From Flavobacteriales bacterium (GTDB lineage Bacteria > Bacteroidota > Bacteroidia > Flavobacteriales_F > PHOS-HE28), in NCBI GenBank assembly GCA_016713875.1, contig JADJOI010000003.1, positions 620,001 through 684,000 on the forward strand: a stretch of DNA of 64,000 nucleotides. The letters run 5' to 3'. The notes beneath the pieces were generated by a model. The model was not told the DNA's origin. It saw only the letters and a list, made by a program, of their open reading frames with translations, and did not search any database. Position 1 is the first letter of the stretch; the number at the start of each line of letters is the position of its first letter. Positions 24,795 through 32,607 of this stretch are shown piece after piece. The translations under genes and the position numbers were made by a program.

Positions 24795-24990
24795 GGCTCC
24801 AGTCACTAGCCACCAGCCTCCAGTCACTAGCCACTAGCCTCCGGCTTCCGGCCACCAGCCACTAGCCACCAGCCACTAGCCACCAGCTTCCGGCCACAGG
24901 CCACCAGCTTCTAGACTCCAGCTTCCGGCCGCAGGCCACCAGCCGCTAGCCTCCAGCTTCCGGCCACAGGCCTCCGGCTTCCGGCTGTGG
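24795..24990. repeat. Heptanucleotide minisatellite, block 2 (28 units)
   Basis: Exactly 28 consecutive 7-bp units without a single insertion or deletion, drawn mostly from GCCACCA, GCCACTA, GCCTCCA, GCTTCCG and GCCACAG. Substitutions are common but phase is kept for 196 bp. The following stretch to 25122 has no recognisable feature. Confidence 0.9.
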
Positions 24991-25122
24991 GACGCCTTCG
25001 CAAGGACCTCGGCGCGCGAGGGGAGATCGCTTCAGGCGGAAGTCCGCCTTCGCGAAGACGGTGGGGTGATGATCGGACCGCGGTGCAACCGCATCCGTGG
25101 CGACATGGTGAGGCGCGTGATT

Positions 25123-25219
25123 GACCATGTGCCCATGTGCTCATGTGCCCGTGTGACCATGTGACCATCCCGCTATGGCGGGACAAGTCGTGCCCATGTG
25201 ACCATGTGCTCATGTGCAC
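25123..25219. repeat. Octanucleotide GNCCATGT repeats around a CCCGC hairpin
   Basis: Five 8-bp units (GACCATGT, GCCCATGT, GCTCATGT, GCCCGTGT, GACCATGT; 25123-25162) lead into GACCAT, then the hairpin CCCGC-TATG-GCGGG (25169-25182). After ACAAGTCGT come three more units (25192-25215). The hairpin with its flank is the inverted copy of the element at 4721-4752. Confidence 0.8.
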
Positions 25220-25261
25220 TGCGACGAGGTGCGCTTGCGAACAGGCCTTCGTCCTCCTCCG

Positions 25262-25269
25262 TTCCTTTG
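25262..25269 (+). promoter_or_regulatory. -7 box TTCCTTTG of the DUF1295 gene
   Basis: TTCCTTTG, 6 nt before ATG 25276. Confidence 0.45.
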
Positions 25270-25275
25270 CACCCC

Positions 25276-26199
25276 ATGCGCCGCACCATCCTGCTCCTGC
25301 TGGTCACGCTCGTGCTCGTGCCCGTCGTGTCCTACTTCGCCGACGCCCCGCTCACCGTGCTGCAGCGGGAGACGCTGGGGGTCCTGCTCCGCATCTACAT
25401 CGCCAGCGCGCTGCTCACCTTCGCGGTGGCCGAGCTCACGCGCAACTGCAGCCAGGTGGACAAGCTGTGGAGCCTGATGCCGCCGGTGTACGCCTGGGTG
25501 ATGGCCGACGCTGCCGGCTACACGCCGCGCGCGCTGCTGATGGCGGCGCTGGTGACCGCCTGGGGCCTGCGCCTCACCTACAACTTCGGCCGGCGCGGCG
25601 GCTACAGCTGGCGCTTCTGGGCGGGCGAGGAGGACTACCGCTGGGAGGTGCTGCGCCGCAACCCCATCCTGGCCAAGCCCTGGGTGTGGCGCCTCTTCAG
25701 CCTGGGCTTCATCTCCTTCTACCAGCTGGGGCTGGTGCTGCTCTTCACGCTGCCCATGCTGCTGGTGGTGGACGCCCCCGGCGCGCTCGGCGTGGCGGAC
25801 GGCGCGCTGGCCGTGGCGATGCTCGCCTTCCTGGTGATCGAGACCGTGGCCGACCAGCAGCAATGGGAATTCCAGCGGGAGAAGCACCGCCGCCTGCGGG
25901 CCGGCGAGCCGCTCACCGGGCGCTATGCGGAAGGCTTCGTGCACGATGGGCTGTGGGCCATCGTGCGCCACCCCAACTACATGGCCGAGCAGGCGCAATG
26001 GCTGGTGTTCTACGGCTTCAGCGTGGCGGCCACCGGGCGGTGGGTGAACTGGAGCCTGTGCGGCGCGCTGCTGCTGGTGCTGCTGTTCCAGGGCAGCGCC
26101 GACTTCAGCGAGGGCATCAGCGCCGGCAAGTACCCCGGCTACCGCAACTACCTGGCCCGGGTGCCCCGCTACCTGCCCTGGCCCAGGCCCGGCGCGTGA
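25276..26199 (+). CDS. DUF1295 membrane protein (steroid 5-alpha-reductase-like)
   Basis: A 307-residue polytopic membrane protein of the DUF1295 family, related to steroid 5-alpha reductases and isoprenylcysteine methyltransferases. The C-terminal third holds the shared active-site-like pattern: DQQQWEFQREKHRR (~residues 194-207), GLWAIVRHPNYMAEQAQW (~225-242) and KYPGYRNYLARVPRYLPW (~284-301). Members are thought to be NADPH-dependent reductases of lipid substrates, but the bacterial substrate is not known. It is flanked by repeat-filled spacers on both sides, so it is likely transcribed alone. Confidence 0.88.
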   Translation: MRRTILLLLVTLVLVPVVSYFADAPLTVLQRETLGVLLRIYIASALLTFAVAELTRNCSQVDKLWSLMPPVYAWVMADAAGYTPRALLMAALVTAWGLRLTYNFGRRGGYSWRFWAGEEDYRWEVLRRNPILAKPWVWRLFSLGFISFYQLGLVLLFTLPMLLVVDAPGALGVADGALAVAMLAFLVIETVADQQQWEFQREKHRRLRAGEPLTGRYAEGFVHDGLWAIVRHPNYMAEQAQWLVFYGFSVAATGRWVNWSLCGALLLVLLFQGSADFSEGISAGKYPGYRNYLARVPRYLPWPRPGA

Positions 26200-26203
26200 T
26201 CCC

Positions 26204-26372
26204 CTGCGGGGATCTCATCTGTGTTCATCCGTGTCCATCCGTGGTTCGATCCTGTCCGGACCGCAGCGGGGATCGTTTCTGGGTTCATCGGTGTCCATCC
26301 GTGGTTCGATTCCGGTTGAACCGCATCGGACCCCATCGGGTCATCGTATCCGTGTTCATCTGTGGTCCACCC
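26204..26372. repeat. Three tandem copies of an ATCTGTGTTCATCCGTG-type motif
   Basis: Each unit of roughly 55-65 bp joins a small C/G hairpin (CCCCTGCGGGG at 26203-26213, ACCGCAGCGGGG in the second, ACCCCATCGGGT in the third) to variants of GTTCATCCGTGTCCATCCGT followed by GGTTCGAT or GGTCCAC. A fragment recurs at 24761-24775. It fills most of the 208-bp gap between the DUF1295 gene and the next gene. Confidence 0.75.
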
Positions 26373-26407
26373 CTCCTGAACCACCGCCGATCGCCGTACA
26401 CTCGCGG

Positions 26408-27505
26408 ATGATGCGCCGTTCCCTCCTTGCCCTGCTCGTCGCGGCCACCACCCCCCTGGCCGCGCAGGACGTCACCGCCTTCCTCGACTACCGCGACCGG
26501 CTGGTGGTCTTCGACAAGGGCACCTTCTCGGTGGTGGAGGGGGTGCGCCCGGCCGCCTTCCAGGTGGGCGGCAACTACGTGTCCTACCTCAACGCCATCG
26601 GCGACCTGAAGCGGCACGCCAACGGCCGCACCACCACCCTCGACCGGAGCACCGGCGCGCAGATCACCGTCACCGACCACCTGCTCGGCGTGAAGCTGGC
26701 CACCGCGCTGAAGCTGCACGACGGGCGCGAGCTGCGCACGGTGTGTGTGAACACGGGCCTCTACGTGGTGGAGGACAGCCTGGCGGCGTGGGTGGACGAG
26801 GCGCAGCGCACCATCCACATCTGGTACAACGGGCGCGACGAGGTGCTGGCGGACGGGCTGGCCATCGGCGCGGTGCAGGACTGGAAGAGCGGGGACAACC
26901 TGCTGGCCTGGGTGAGCACCATCGAGCGGCGCTTCCGCATCTTCCACCGGGGCGTGGTGTACGATGCGGCCGATGTGTACGACGCGGGCATCGACTTCCA
27001 GGCGGGCGCGGACCTGGTGCTCTACCTCGATCCGCAGGGCAATGGCCTGAAGGCCTTCCACAAGGGCAACTTCTACGACCTGGAGCCCATCGCCCCGCAG
27101 CGCTACGCGGTGGGCAAGGGCATCGGCGCCTGGCTGGACCGCACGGGTGCGCTGAAGGTGCTGGAGGACGGGCAGATCTACACGGCCACCGATTTCGCGC
27201 CCACCGAGTTCCACGTGCGCGACAGCCTGGTGGTGTTCCGCGACCAGGACATGCTGAAGGTGTTCCAGGCCGGGCGGGTGCACGAGGTGGAGCGCTACTG
27301 GCCCGAGCGCTGGGACGCCAGCTGGGGCATGCTGGCCTACACCGCGGTGGACGGCACGGTGCGCGTGTGGCGCAAGGGCCGGGGCGAGGTGGCGCTGCGC
27401 GAGCGAACGGCCACGGGCTTCTCCCTGCAGCGCGGCCTCCTCACGGTGACCATGCCGCTGAACGCCGTGCGCATCTGGTGGAAGGGGCGGGTGTACACGC
27501 AGTGA
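26408..27505 (+). CDS. Exported propeller-like protein, paralogue of 57306-58445
   Basis: A 365-residue protein with a signal peptide (~1-20, ending PLAAQ). The body repeats a short pattern of a charged or hydrophobic strand, then VRDSLVVFRD, LKVFQAGR or IWYNGR, about every 45-50 residues, as in a beta-propeller; I count seven or eight. It lacks a T9SS tail, so it is probably periplasmic. The protein at 57306-58445 is a clear paralogue, sharing VRDSLVVF and VERYWPE/VERYVPE segments in the same order. I do not recognise a named family. Two adjacent ATGs (26408, 26411) are possible starts. The oxidoreductase gene starts 4 bp after its stop, so the two probably form an operon. Confidence 0.75.
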   Translation: MMRRSLLALLVAATTPLAAQDVTAFLDYRDRLVVFDKGTFSVVEGVRPAAFQVGGNYVSYLNAIGDLKRHANGRTTTLDRSTGAQITVTDHLLGVKLATALKLHDGRELRTVCVNTGLYVVEDSLAAWVDEAQRTIHIWYNGRDEVLADGLAIGAVQDWKSGDNLLAWVSTIERRFRIFHRGVVYDAADVYDAGIDFQAGADLVLYLDPQGNGLKAFHKGNFYDLEPIAPQRYAVGKGIGAWLDRTGALKVLEDGQIYTATDFAPTEFHVRDSLVVFRDQDMLKVFQAGRVHEVERYWPERWDASWGMLAYTAVDGTVRVWRKGRGEVALRERTATGFSLQRGLLTVTMPLNAVRIWWKGRVYTQ

Positions 27506-27509
27506 CGGC

Positions 27510-29234
27510 ATGCGGCATCGGCCACCCACGGGCGAGTACGACGCGCTGGTGATCGGCGCGGGCATCAGCGGCCTCACGGCGGCGGCCATCCTGGCGCGGG
27601 CGGGGCTGAAGGTGTGCGTGCTGGAGATGGACGCCCGCCCCGGGGGCTACCTCGCCGGGTTCCGCCGCAAGGACTTCCGCTTCGACAGCGCCATCCACTG
27701 GCTGAACCAATGCGGCCCCCGCGGCTACGTCACCCGGGTGTTCGACCTCATCGGTCGCGACCACCCCGTGGCCCGTCCGCAGCGGCGGATCCGCCGGTGG
27801 AAGAGCCCGTCGGTGGACCTGCTGCTCACCGACCGGCCGGACGACCTGAAGGCCGAGCTCATCCGCCGGTTCCCGCATGAGCGTGCCGGCATCGAGCGCT
27901 TCTTCCGCGACGCCTGGAAGCTGGGGCGTTCCTTCGACCGCAGCAGCGGCCTCATCCGCGCGCAGGAGACCATGGGCCCGGTGGAGCGCGTGAGCTACAT
28001 GCTGCGCCGCTTGCGCTTCGCCCTGCCCTTCATCAGGCACCTGGGCTACCAGGGCGATGCCGGCGTGAAGAAGGGCCTGGACCGCTACTTCACCGACCCC
28101 GGTCTGCACAAGCTGTTCAGCAGTGAACAGGAGCTGCTGGCCTGCCTGGTGCCCATCGGTTGGGCCTACTTCGGCGACTACCAGAGCCCGCCCAAGGGCG
28201 GCAGCCAGGTCTTCCCCGAATGGCTGTCCCACGTGGTGACGCGCCTGGGCGGCGAGCTCCACTACCGCTGCCGCGTCACCCGCATCCTGCTGGAGGGCGG
28301 CCGCTGCGTGGGCGTGGAGGGCGACCAGCGCGGCACCCCCTTCACCCTACGCGCCCGGCAGGTGATCGCGGCCTGCGATGTGGAGACGCTCTACGAGCGC
28401 ATGCTGCCGCCCGAGGCGGTGCCGGAGAAGCTGAAGGCCAGGCTGCGCGAGGCGGTGCTCTACAGCAGTTCGGTCACCGTGTCGCTCGGCCTGGACGTGC
28501 CCGCCGAGGCGCTGGGCTTCAACGAGGAGCTCATCTACCTGCACCGCGACGATGTGCCGCGCGATGCGCACGGTGGCACGGACCCCGCGCAGAGCGGCAT
28601 CAGCATCCTGGCGCCCAGCCTGCGCGACAAGAGCATGGCGCCGCCGGGCATGGGCACCCTCACGCTCTACATCCCCGCCCTCTTCACCGACCACGGCACC
28701 TGGGCCACCGAGCGCGACGCCTCGGGCGCCATCGTGCGGGGCGAGGCCTACGAACGGCTGAAGCAGCAAGTGGCCGACGCGCTGATCGACCGCGTGGAGC
28801 GGGCGCTGGCACCGGGGCTGCGCAGCCACATCGTGTACTGCGACGTGGCCACGCCCATCACCCACTGGCGCTACACCGGCAACCGCAACGGCAGCATGAT
28901 GGGCGCCAAGCCCGGCAAGGAGAACTTCAAGGCCGGCATCGCGCACTACCGCACCCCGGTGCCGGGCCTGCTGCTGGGCGGCCATTGGGCCGACCTCGGC
29001 GGCGGCGTCCCCATCGCCGTGAAGTCGGGCGTCAACACGGCCCTGATCGTGCTGAAGGACCGCCGCCATGCCGCCTTCGCCACCTGGCGCGACTACCTGG
29101 ACAAGGGCCTTGACGTGGAGCGCGTGCGCACCGGTCCGGGGCTGGTGCCCTATGCCGAGGACTGGGTGCAGGCGCCCACCCCGGCGGAGAAACGAGCGCT
29201 GCGCGGCGAGGCCGGTGCGGAGGAGGAGGGGTGA
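27510..29234 (+). CDS. Phytoene desaturase / carotenoid isomerase-type FAD oxidoreductase
   Basis: A 574-residue flavoprotein. The N-terminus has the dinucleotide-binding motif VIGAGISGLTAAAILARAG (~residues 15-33) followed by VLEMDARPGGYLAGF. The second half has THWRYTGNRNGSMMGAK (~residues 450-466) and the FAD-closing LLLGGHWADLGGGVPIAVKS (~488-507), the pattern of CrtI/CrtISO/RetSat-like enzymes. These oxidise, isomerise or saturate polyene or retinol substrates. No other carotenoid gene is in the window, so a lipid or polyprenyl substrate other than a carotenoid is equally possible. It follows the propeller-like gene by 4 bp, and its stop touches that of the convergent RimB-like gene. Confidence 0.85.
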   Translation: MRHRPPTGEYDALVIGAGISGLTAAAILARAGLKVCVLEMDARPGGYLAGFRRKDFRFDSAIHWLNQCGPRGYVTRVFDLIGRDHPVARPQRRIRRWKSPSVDLLLTDRPDDLKAELIRRFPHERAGIERFFRDAWKLGRSFDRSSGLIRAQETMGPVERVSYMLRRLRFALPFIRHLGYQGDAGVKKGLDRYFTDPGLHKLFSSEQELLACLVPIGWAYFGDYQSPPKGGSQVFPEWLSHVVTRLGGELHYRCRVTRILLEGGRCVGVEGDQRGTPFTLRARQVIAACDVETLYERMLPPEAVPEKLKARLREAVLYSSSVTVSLGLDVPAEALGFNEELIYLHRDDVPRDAHGGTDPAQSGISILAPSLRDKSMAPPGMGTLTLYIPALFTDHGTWATERDASGAIVRGEAYERLKQQVADALIDRVERALAPGLRSHIVYCDVATPITHWRYTGNRNGSMMGAKPGKENFKAGIAHYRTPVPGLLLGGHWADLGGGVPIAVKSGVNTALIVLKDRRHAAFATWRDYLDKGLDVERVRTGPGLVPYAEDWVQAPTPAEKRALRGEAGAEEEG

Positions 29235-29654
29235 TCAGCCCAGGACGTCCTTGCGCGACACGTCCACCACGAAGCGGCCGCGCAGGAACTTGCGGCCCAG
29301 CAGCACCTGGTGCTTCATGTCGCTGCGGTCGAACAGGGTGAACTGGGTGCGCACCGTGTGGCCGTTGAGGCGCACGCGGGTGCTGATGAGGTAGCGGCGG
29401 GTGGTCTGCCCGGTGCTGCTCTTGACCGTCACCCGCTTGAAGCGTTTGAAGAGCTTGGTGCGTCGGCGGCCGCCCATCTGGAAGGTGACGGCGAGCATGG
29501 GCACGCCGTCCACCTCACGCTTGCGGACGCGCTGGTAATGCAGGGCGCTGCGGTAGGCGCCGGTGTCGATCTTGGCCTGCACGCGGGCGATGCCCAGGCC
29601 GGGCAGGGCGATGTGCTCCAGCCGGCCGATGAGCACCGGGGGGCGGTGGGCCAT
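29235..29654 (-). CDS. RimB-like retropepsin-fold protease (Zn_protease family)
   Basis: A 139-residue protein of the family annotated as putative ATP-dependent zinc protease, now regarded as retropepsin-like aspartic proteases. The catalytic-type motif is KIDTGAYRSALHY (~residues 28-40), and the C-terminal half has RTQFTLFDRSDMKHQVLLGR (~102-121), equivalent to the psi-loop and flap region. In proteobacteria RimB trims the glutamate tail that RimK adds to S6. RimK is in this window but 8 kb away and unlinked in transcription. Longer starts exist upstream, but ATG 29654 follows a CACCTTCG box by exactly 4 nt and matches the family length. Confidence 0.85.
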   Translation of the reverse strand: MAHRPPVLIGRLEHIALPGLGIARVQAKIDTGAYRSALHYQRVRKREVDGVPMLAVTFQMGGRRRTKLFKRFKRVTVKSSTGQTTRRYLISTRVRLNGHTVRTQFTLFDRSDMKHQVLLGRKFLRGRFVVDVSRKDVLG

Positions 29655-29658
29655 GGCG

Positions 29659-29666
29659 CGAAGGTG
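29659..29666 (-). promoter_or_regulatory. -7-like box CACCTTCG, 4 nt from ATG
   Basis: Minus-strand CACCTTCG followed by CGCC and ATG 29654. Confidence 0.45.
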
Positions 29667-29871
29667 GCCCATCCGGCGGCGGGTGGCGGGCGCGGCCCGT
29701 GGGAAGTTCCCATGCGTGGCTGTTGATGGGTGTGGCACGACCCTTGCCGGACGCCGCCGCGCCGGTCGGGGCCGTCCTTCACCTGACGGATGGCAGCTCG
29801 CCGCACCGGAAAGAACCCGATCTTTACACCCAACGCACATAACCGCCCGCGCCGGGCCATCGGCGCATGCC

Positions 29872-30369
29872 ATGAAGAACCTGTACACCCTGAGCCTCGC
29901 CGCCGCCCTGATGCTGGGCGCGGCCACCGCCCACGCCCAGACCCCCGCCCGCAACGCCTCCGGCGCCCCCGTGCCCATGGAGAGCTACGGCAAGGCCATC
30001 ACCCCCGACGGCGCCATCGGCGCGCACGACCTGCTCGACCGCATGAAGAGCAGCGAGAGCGTGACCGCCAAGGTGGCCGTGGAGGTGCTCACCAGCTGCG
30101 CCAAGAAGGGCTGCTGGATGGACGTGGCCCTGCCCAACGGCGAGGTGATGAAGGTGCGCTTCGTGGACTACGGCTTCTTCGTGCCCACCGAGGGCCTCAC
30201 CGGCAAGCGCGCCATCCTGCAAGGCGTGGCGAGCAAGGAGGTGATCGACGTGGCCACCCAGCGCCACTATCTGGAGGATGCCGGCAAGAGCAAGGAGGAG
30301 ATCGAGAAGATCACCGAACCCAAGATCGCCTACACCTTCCTGGCGGAGGGTGTGCTCATCGGTGACTGA
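29872..30369 (+). CDS. DUF4920-domain exported protein
   Basis: A 165-residue protein with a signal peptide (~1-23, ending AHAQ). The conserved core SCAKKGCWMDVALPNGE (~residues 74-90) and KVRFVDYGFFVPTEGLTGK (~93-111) identify DUF4920, a small beta-barrel-like domain frequent in Bacteroidota. Two cysteines in S-C-A-K-K-G-C-W could bind metal or form a disulfide in the periplasm. The last residues overlap possible starts of the PAP2 gene, which suggests co-transcription. The function is not known. Confidence 0.88.
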   Translation: MKNLYTLSLAAALMLGAATAHAQTPARNASGAPVPMESYGKAITPDGAIGAHDLLDRMKSSESVTAKVAVEVLTSCAKKGCWMDVALPNGEVMKVRFVDYGFFVPTEGLTGKRAILQGVASKEVIDVATQRHYLEDAGKSKEEIEKITEPKIAYTFLAEGVLIGD

Positions 30370-30403
30370 ACCGCGCTTGAACCTGAACGTGCGGCCCGGG
30401 GCG

Positions 30404-31135
30404 ATGCTCCGGGCCGTGCTGTTGGCGGCCGTGCTGTGGGCGCCGCCGCAGGCCGCGCACGCGCAGCGGGTGCACACGCTCGACCCCGGTCGCGAGGCGG
30501 CCTTCGTGGGCGCCGGCCTGGTGCTGAACGGGACGGCCCTGCTGCTGCCCGCCGACACGGCCGGGCTGTGGGCCCGCCACGGGGGCCGCGACCGCGCCAC
30601 GCTGTCCGGCTTCGACCGTGCGGCGGCCTTCCGCTGGTCGCCGCCGGCGCACCGGGCCAGCAATGCCCTCTTCCTGTCGGCCCTGGTGCTGAGCGCGTTG
30701 GGCCCGGCGCTGGCGTATGCCGACGACCGGCCCGGCGTGCCCATGGCCCTGGTGGGCGAGAGCTTCCTGCTGTCCGCCGGACTCACCGGCGTGGTGAAGG
30801 CCGTCACCCACCGGCCGCGGCCGCTGGTCTTCAACCCCGATGCGCCGATGCACGAACGGCGCGAGCGCGACGCCTACCGTTCGTTCTGGAGCGGCCACGC
30901 GGCCAACACGGCGGCGCTGACGGTGAGCGCGGCCATGCTGGTGGACCGCGCCGACGTGGACCCCGCGGTGCGCACGGCCACCTGGGCGGGCGCCGTGGCG
31001 GTGCCGGTGGTCATGGGCTGGCTGCGGGTGCGGGCCGGGAAGCATTTCCCCACGGACGTGTTGGCAGGTTGCCTGGCCGGGGCCGTGGTGGGTTGGGCGG
31101 TCCCCTACTTTCACCGCCCCGAGAACCTGCCCTGA
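30404..31135 (+). CDS. PAP2-family phosphatase
   Basis: A 243-residue membrane phosphatase of the lipid phosphatase/acid phosphatase superfamily. The three signature motifs are KAVTHRPRPL (~residues 128-137), SFWSGHAANTAA (~159-170, SGH) and RVRAGKHFPTDVLAG (~208-222, with the final H and D). Likely substrates are phosphatidate or undecaprenyl pyrophosphate at the outer face of the inner membrane. The start is uncertain: ATG 30404 gives a clean signal sequence, while GTG at 30362 or 30389 in the same frame would add 5-14 residues and overlap the DUF4920 gene. It probably shares an operon with DUF4920 upstream and the peptidase gene 2 bp downstream. Confidence 0.87.
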   Translation: MLRAVLLAAVLWAPPQAAHAQRVHTLDPGREAAFVGAGLVLNGTALLLPADTAGLWARHGGRDRATLSGFDRAAAFRWSPPAHRASNALFLSALVLSALGPALAYADDRPGVPMALVGESFLLSAGLTGVVKAVTHRPRPLVFNPDAPMHERRERDAYRSFWSGHAANTAALTVSAAMLVDRADVDPAVRTATWAGAVAVPVVMGWLRVRAGKHFPTDVLAGCLAGAVVGWAVPYFHRPENLP

Positions 31136-31137
31136 CC

Positions 31138-32076
31138 ATGTCCGACGCCCCCCGCTTCGCGCTCGCCATCCATGGCGGCGCCGGCACCATCGCCCGTTCC
31201 GAGATGACCCCCGCCCGCGAGAAGGCCTACCGCGACGGGCTGGAGCACGCCCTGCGCATGGGCGGTACGGTGCTCCGAGAAGGAGGTTCGGCCCTCGATG
31301 CGGTGGAGGCCGCCGTGCGCAGCCTGGAGGACTGCCCGCACTTCAACGCGGGACGCGGCGCCGTCTTCAACGCCGACGGCCAGCACGAGATGGACGCCTC
31401 GGTGATGCGCGGCGACACCCTGCAGGCCGGCGCCGTGGCCTCCGTGCAGAACGTGCGCAACCCCGTCACCCTGGCCCGCCGCGTGATGGAGAAGAGCCCC
31501 CACGTGCTCATCAGCGGGCTGGGCGCCTTCGAGTTCGCCCACCGCGAGAAGATCCTGCTGGAGGACGACCAGTACTTCTTCGACCAGTTCCGCTACGACC
31601 AGTGGCAGCGCACCAAGGGCACCGACACCTACCAGCTGGACCACAGCGACGGCGAGCACAAGTACGGCACCGTGGGCGCCGTGGCCCTGGACGTGCACGG
31701 CCATCTGGCCGCGGCCACCAGCACCGGCGGCATGACCAACAAACGCTGGATGCGCATCGGCGACAGCCCGCTGATCGGCGCGGGCACCTACGCCAACGAC
31801 GCCACCTGCGCGGTGAGCTGCACGGGCCATGGCGAGAGCTTCATCCGCGCCGTGGCGGCCCACGATGTGCATGCGCTGATGGCCTACAAGGGCCTGTCGC
31901 TCGCCGAGGCGGTGCGCGTGGTGGTGCACGAGAAGCTGCCCTCGCTGGACGGCGATGGCGGGCTGATCGCGGTGGACCGCACGGGGCAGGTGGTGCTCGA
32001 CTTCAACTGCACGGGCATGTACCGCGGCCACCTGGCGGCGGACGGCACGCCGGTGACGGCGATCTTCAAGGACTAG
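31138..32076 (+). CDS. Isoaspartyl peptidase / plant-type L-asparaginase
   Basis: A 312-residue N-terminal-nucleophile hydrolase. LAIHGGAGTIARSEMTP (~residues 9-25), NAGRGAVFNADGQHEMDAS (~67-85) and the autoprocessing site KYGTVGAVALDVHGHLAAAT (~177-196) are diagnostic: cleavage before Thr in G-T-V-G-A-V frees the catalytic threonine. GGMTNKRWMRIGDSPLIGAG follows as in the family. It hydrolyses isoaspartyl dipeptides and asparagine. There is no signal peptide, so it should be cytoplasmic. It is the last gene of a DUF4920-PAP2-peptidase unit. Confidence 0.94.
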   Translation: MSDAPRFALAIHGGAGTIARSEMTPAREKAYRDGLEHALRMGGTVLREGGSALDAVEAAVRSLEDCPHFNAGRGAVFNADGQHEMDASVMRGDTLQAGAVASVQNVRNPVTLARRVMEKSPHVLISGLGAFEFAHREKILLEDDQYFFDQFRYDQWQRTKGTDTYQLDHSDGEHKYGTVGAVALDVHGHLAAATSTGGMTNKRWMRIGDSPLIGAGTYANDATCAVSCTGHGESFIRAVAAHDVHALMAYKGLSLAEAVRVVVHEKLPSLDGDGGLIAVDRTGQVVLDFNCTGMYRGHLAADGTPVTAIFKD

Positions 32077-32093
32077 GTCCGGCGGAGTGCCCC

Positions 32094-32219
32094 GCGCAGG
32101 CGGGAGTTGGGCGCGGGGGTGGGCGGCGGGCGGGGGGGGGCGCGGGGGGGGGGCCCCCCGGCCGCCCCGCCCGGGCGGGGGGGGGGGGGGGGGGGGGGGG
32201 GGCGGGGGGGGGGGGGGGT
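32094..32219. repeat. Low-complexity G tract
   Basis: After a C/G-rich lead-in the plus strand shows 26 consecutive G (32177-32202), one C, and 15 more G (32204-32218). It could form stacked G-quadruplexes, or it could be a read or assembly artefact, as long G runs often are. Confidence 0.7.
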
Positions 32220-32224
32220 CCCGG

Positions 32225-32525
32225 CCCCGACGCAGAAGCCCGGATCAAGGCCACAGGCTTGGCGCGGGAGTTAGGCGCGTGGGGCATCGTGCGGGTAGAC
32301 CGTCCCCCGTGCCCCACGCAGAGGGCTGGCGGGGAGTAGGGGCGGGGGGCATCGGCGGGTAGCCTCCTGCCCCGACGCAAGCGCACAAGGCCCGGTCTGG
32401 CGCGGGAGTTGGGCAGGCCCCGCCACGCAAGCTCGGCACAGGCCATCTGGCGGGGGGTAGGCGGGCGTGGCATCGTGCGTGGTAACCCTCCGCCCCACCA
32501 GAAGTTCCACGGCACGCCCCGCTCA
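32225..32525. repeat. Diverged ~65-bp G/C-rich repeats
   Basis: Four degenerate copies of a unit opening with GGCGCGGGAGTTGGGC (near 32259, 32328, 32399, 32450; a fifth partial copy at 32096), mostly followed by GGGCATCGTGCGGGTAG and CCGACGCA-like ends. The first copy can fold through GTGGGGCA and TGCCCCAC. No gene is visible in 32077-32607. Confidence 0.6.
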
Positions 32526-32579
32526 TCCATGCGGGGGACCGGTCGCCCATGCCGTGAGGTCCGATGCGGACCACCGTGC

Positions 32580-32587
32580 CATCTTTG
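32580..32587 (+). promoter_or_regulatory. -7 box CATCTTTG of the lemA operon
   Basis: CATCTTTG, 20 nt before ATG 32608. Confidence 0.5.
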
Positions 32588-32607
32588 CGCCACATCCAGA
32601 ACCGACC

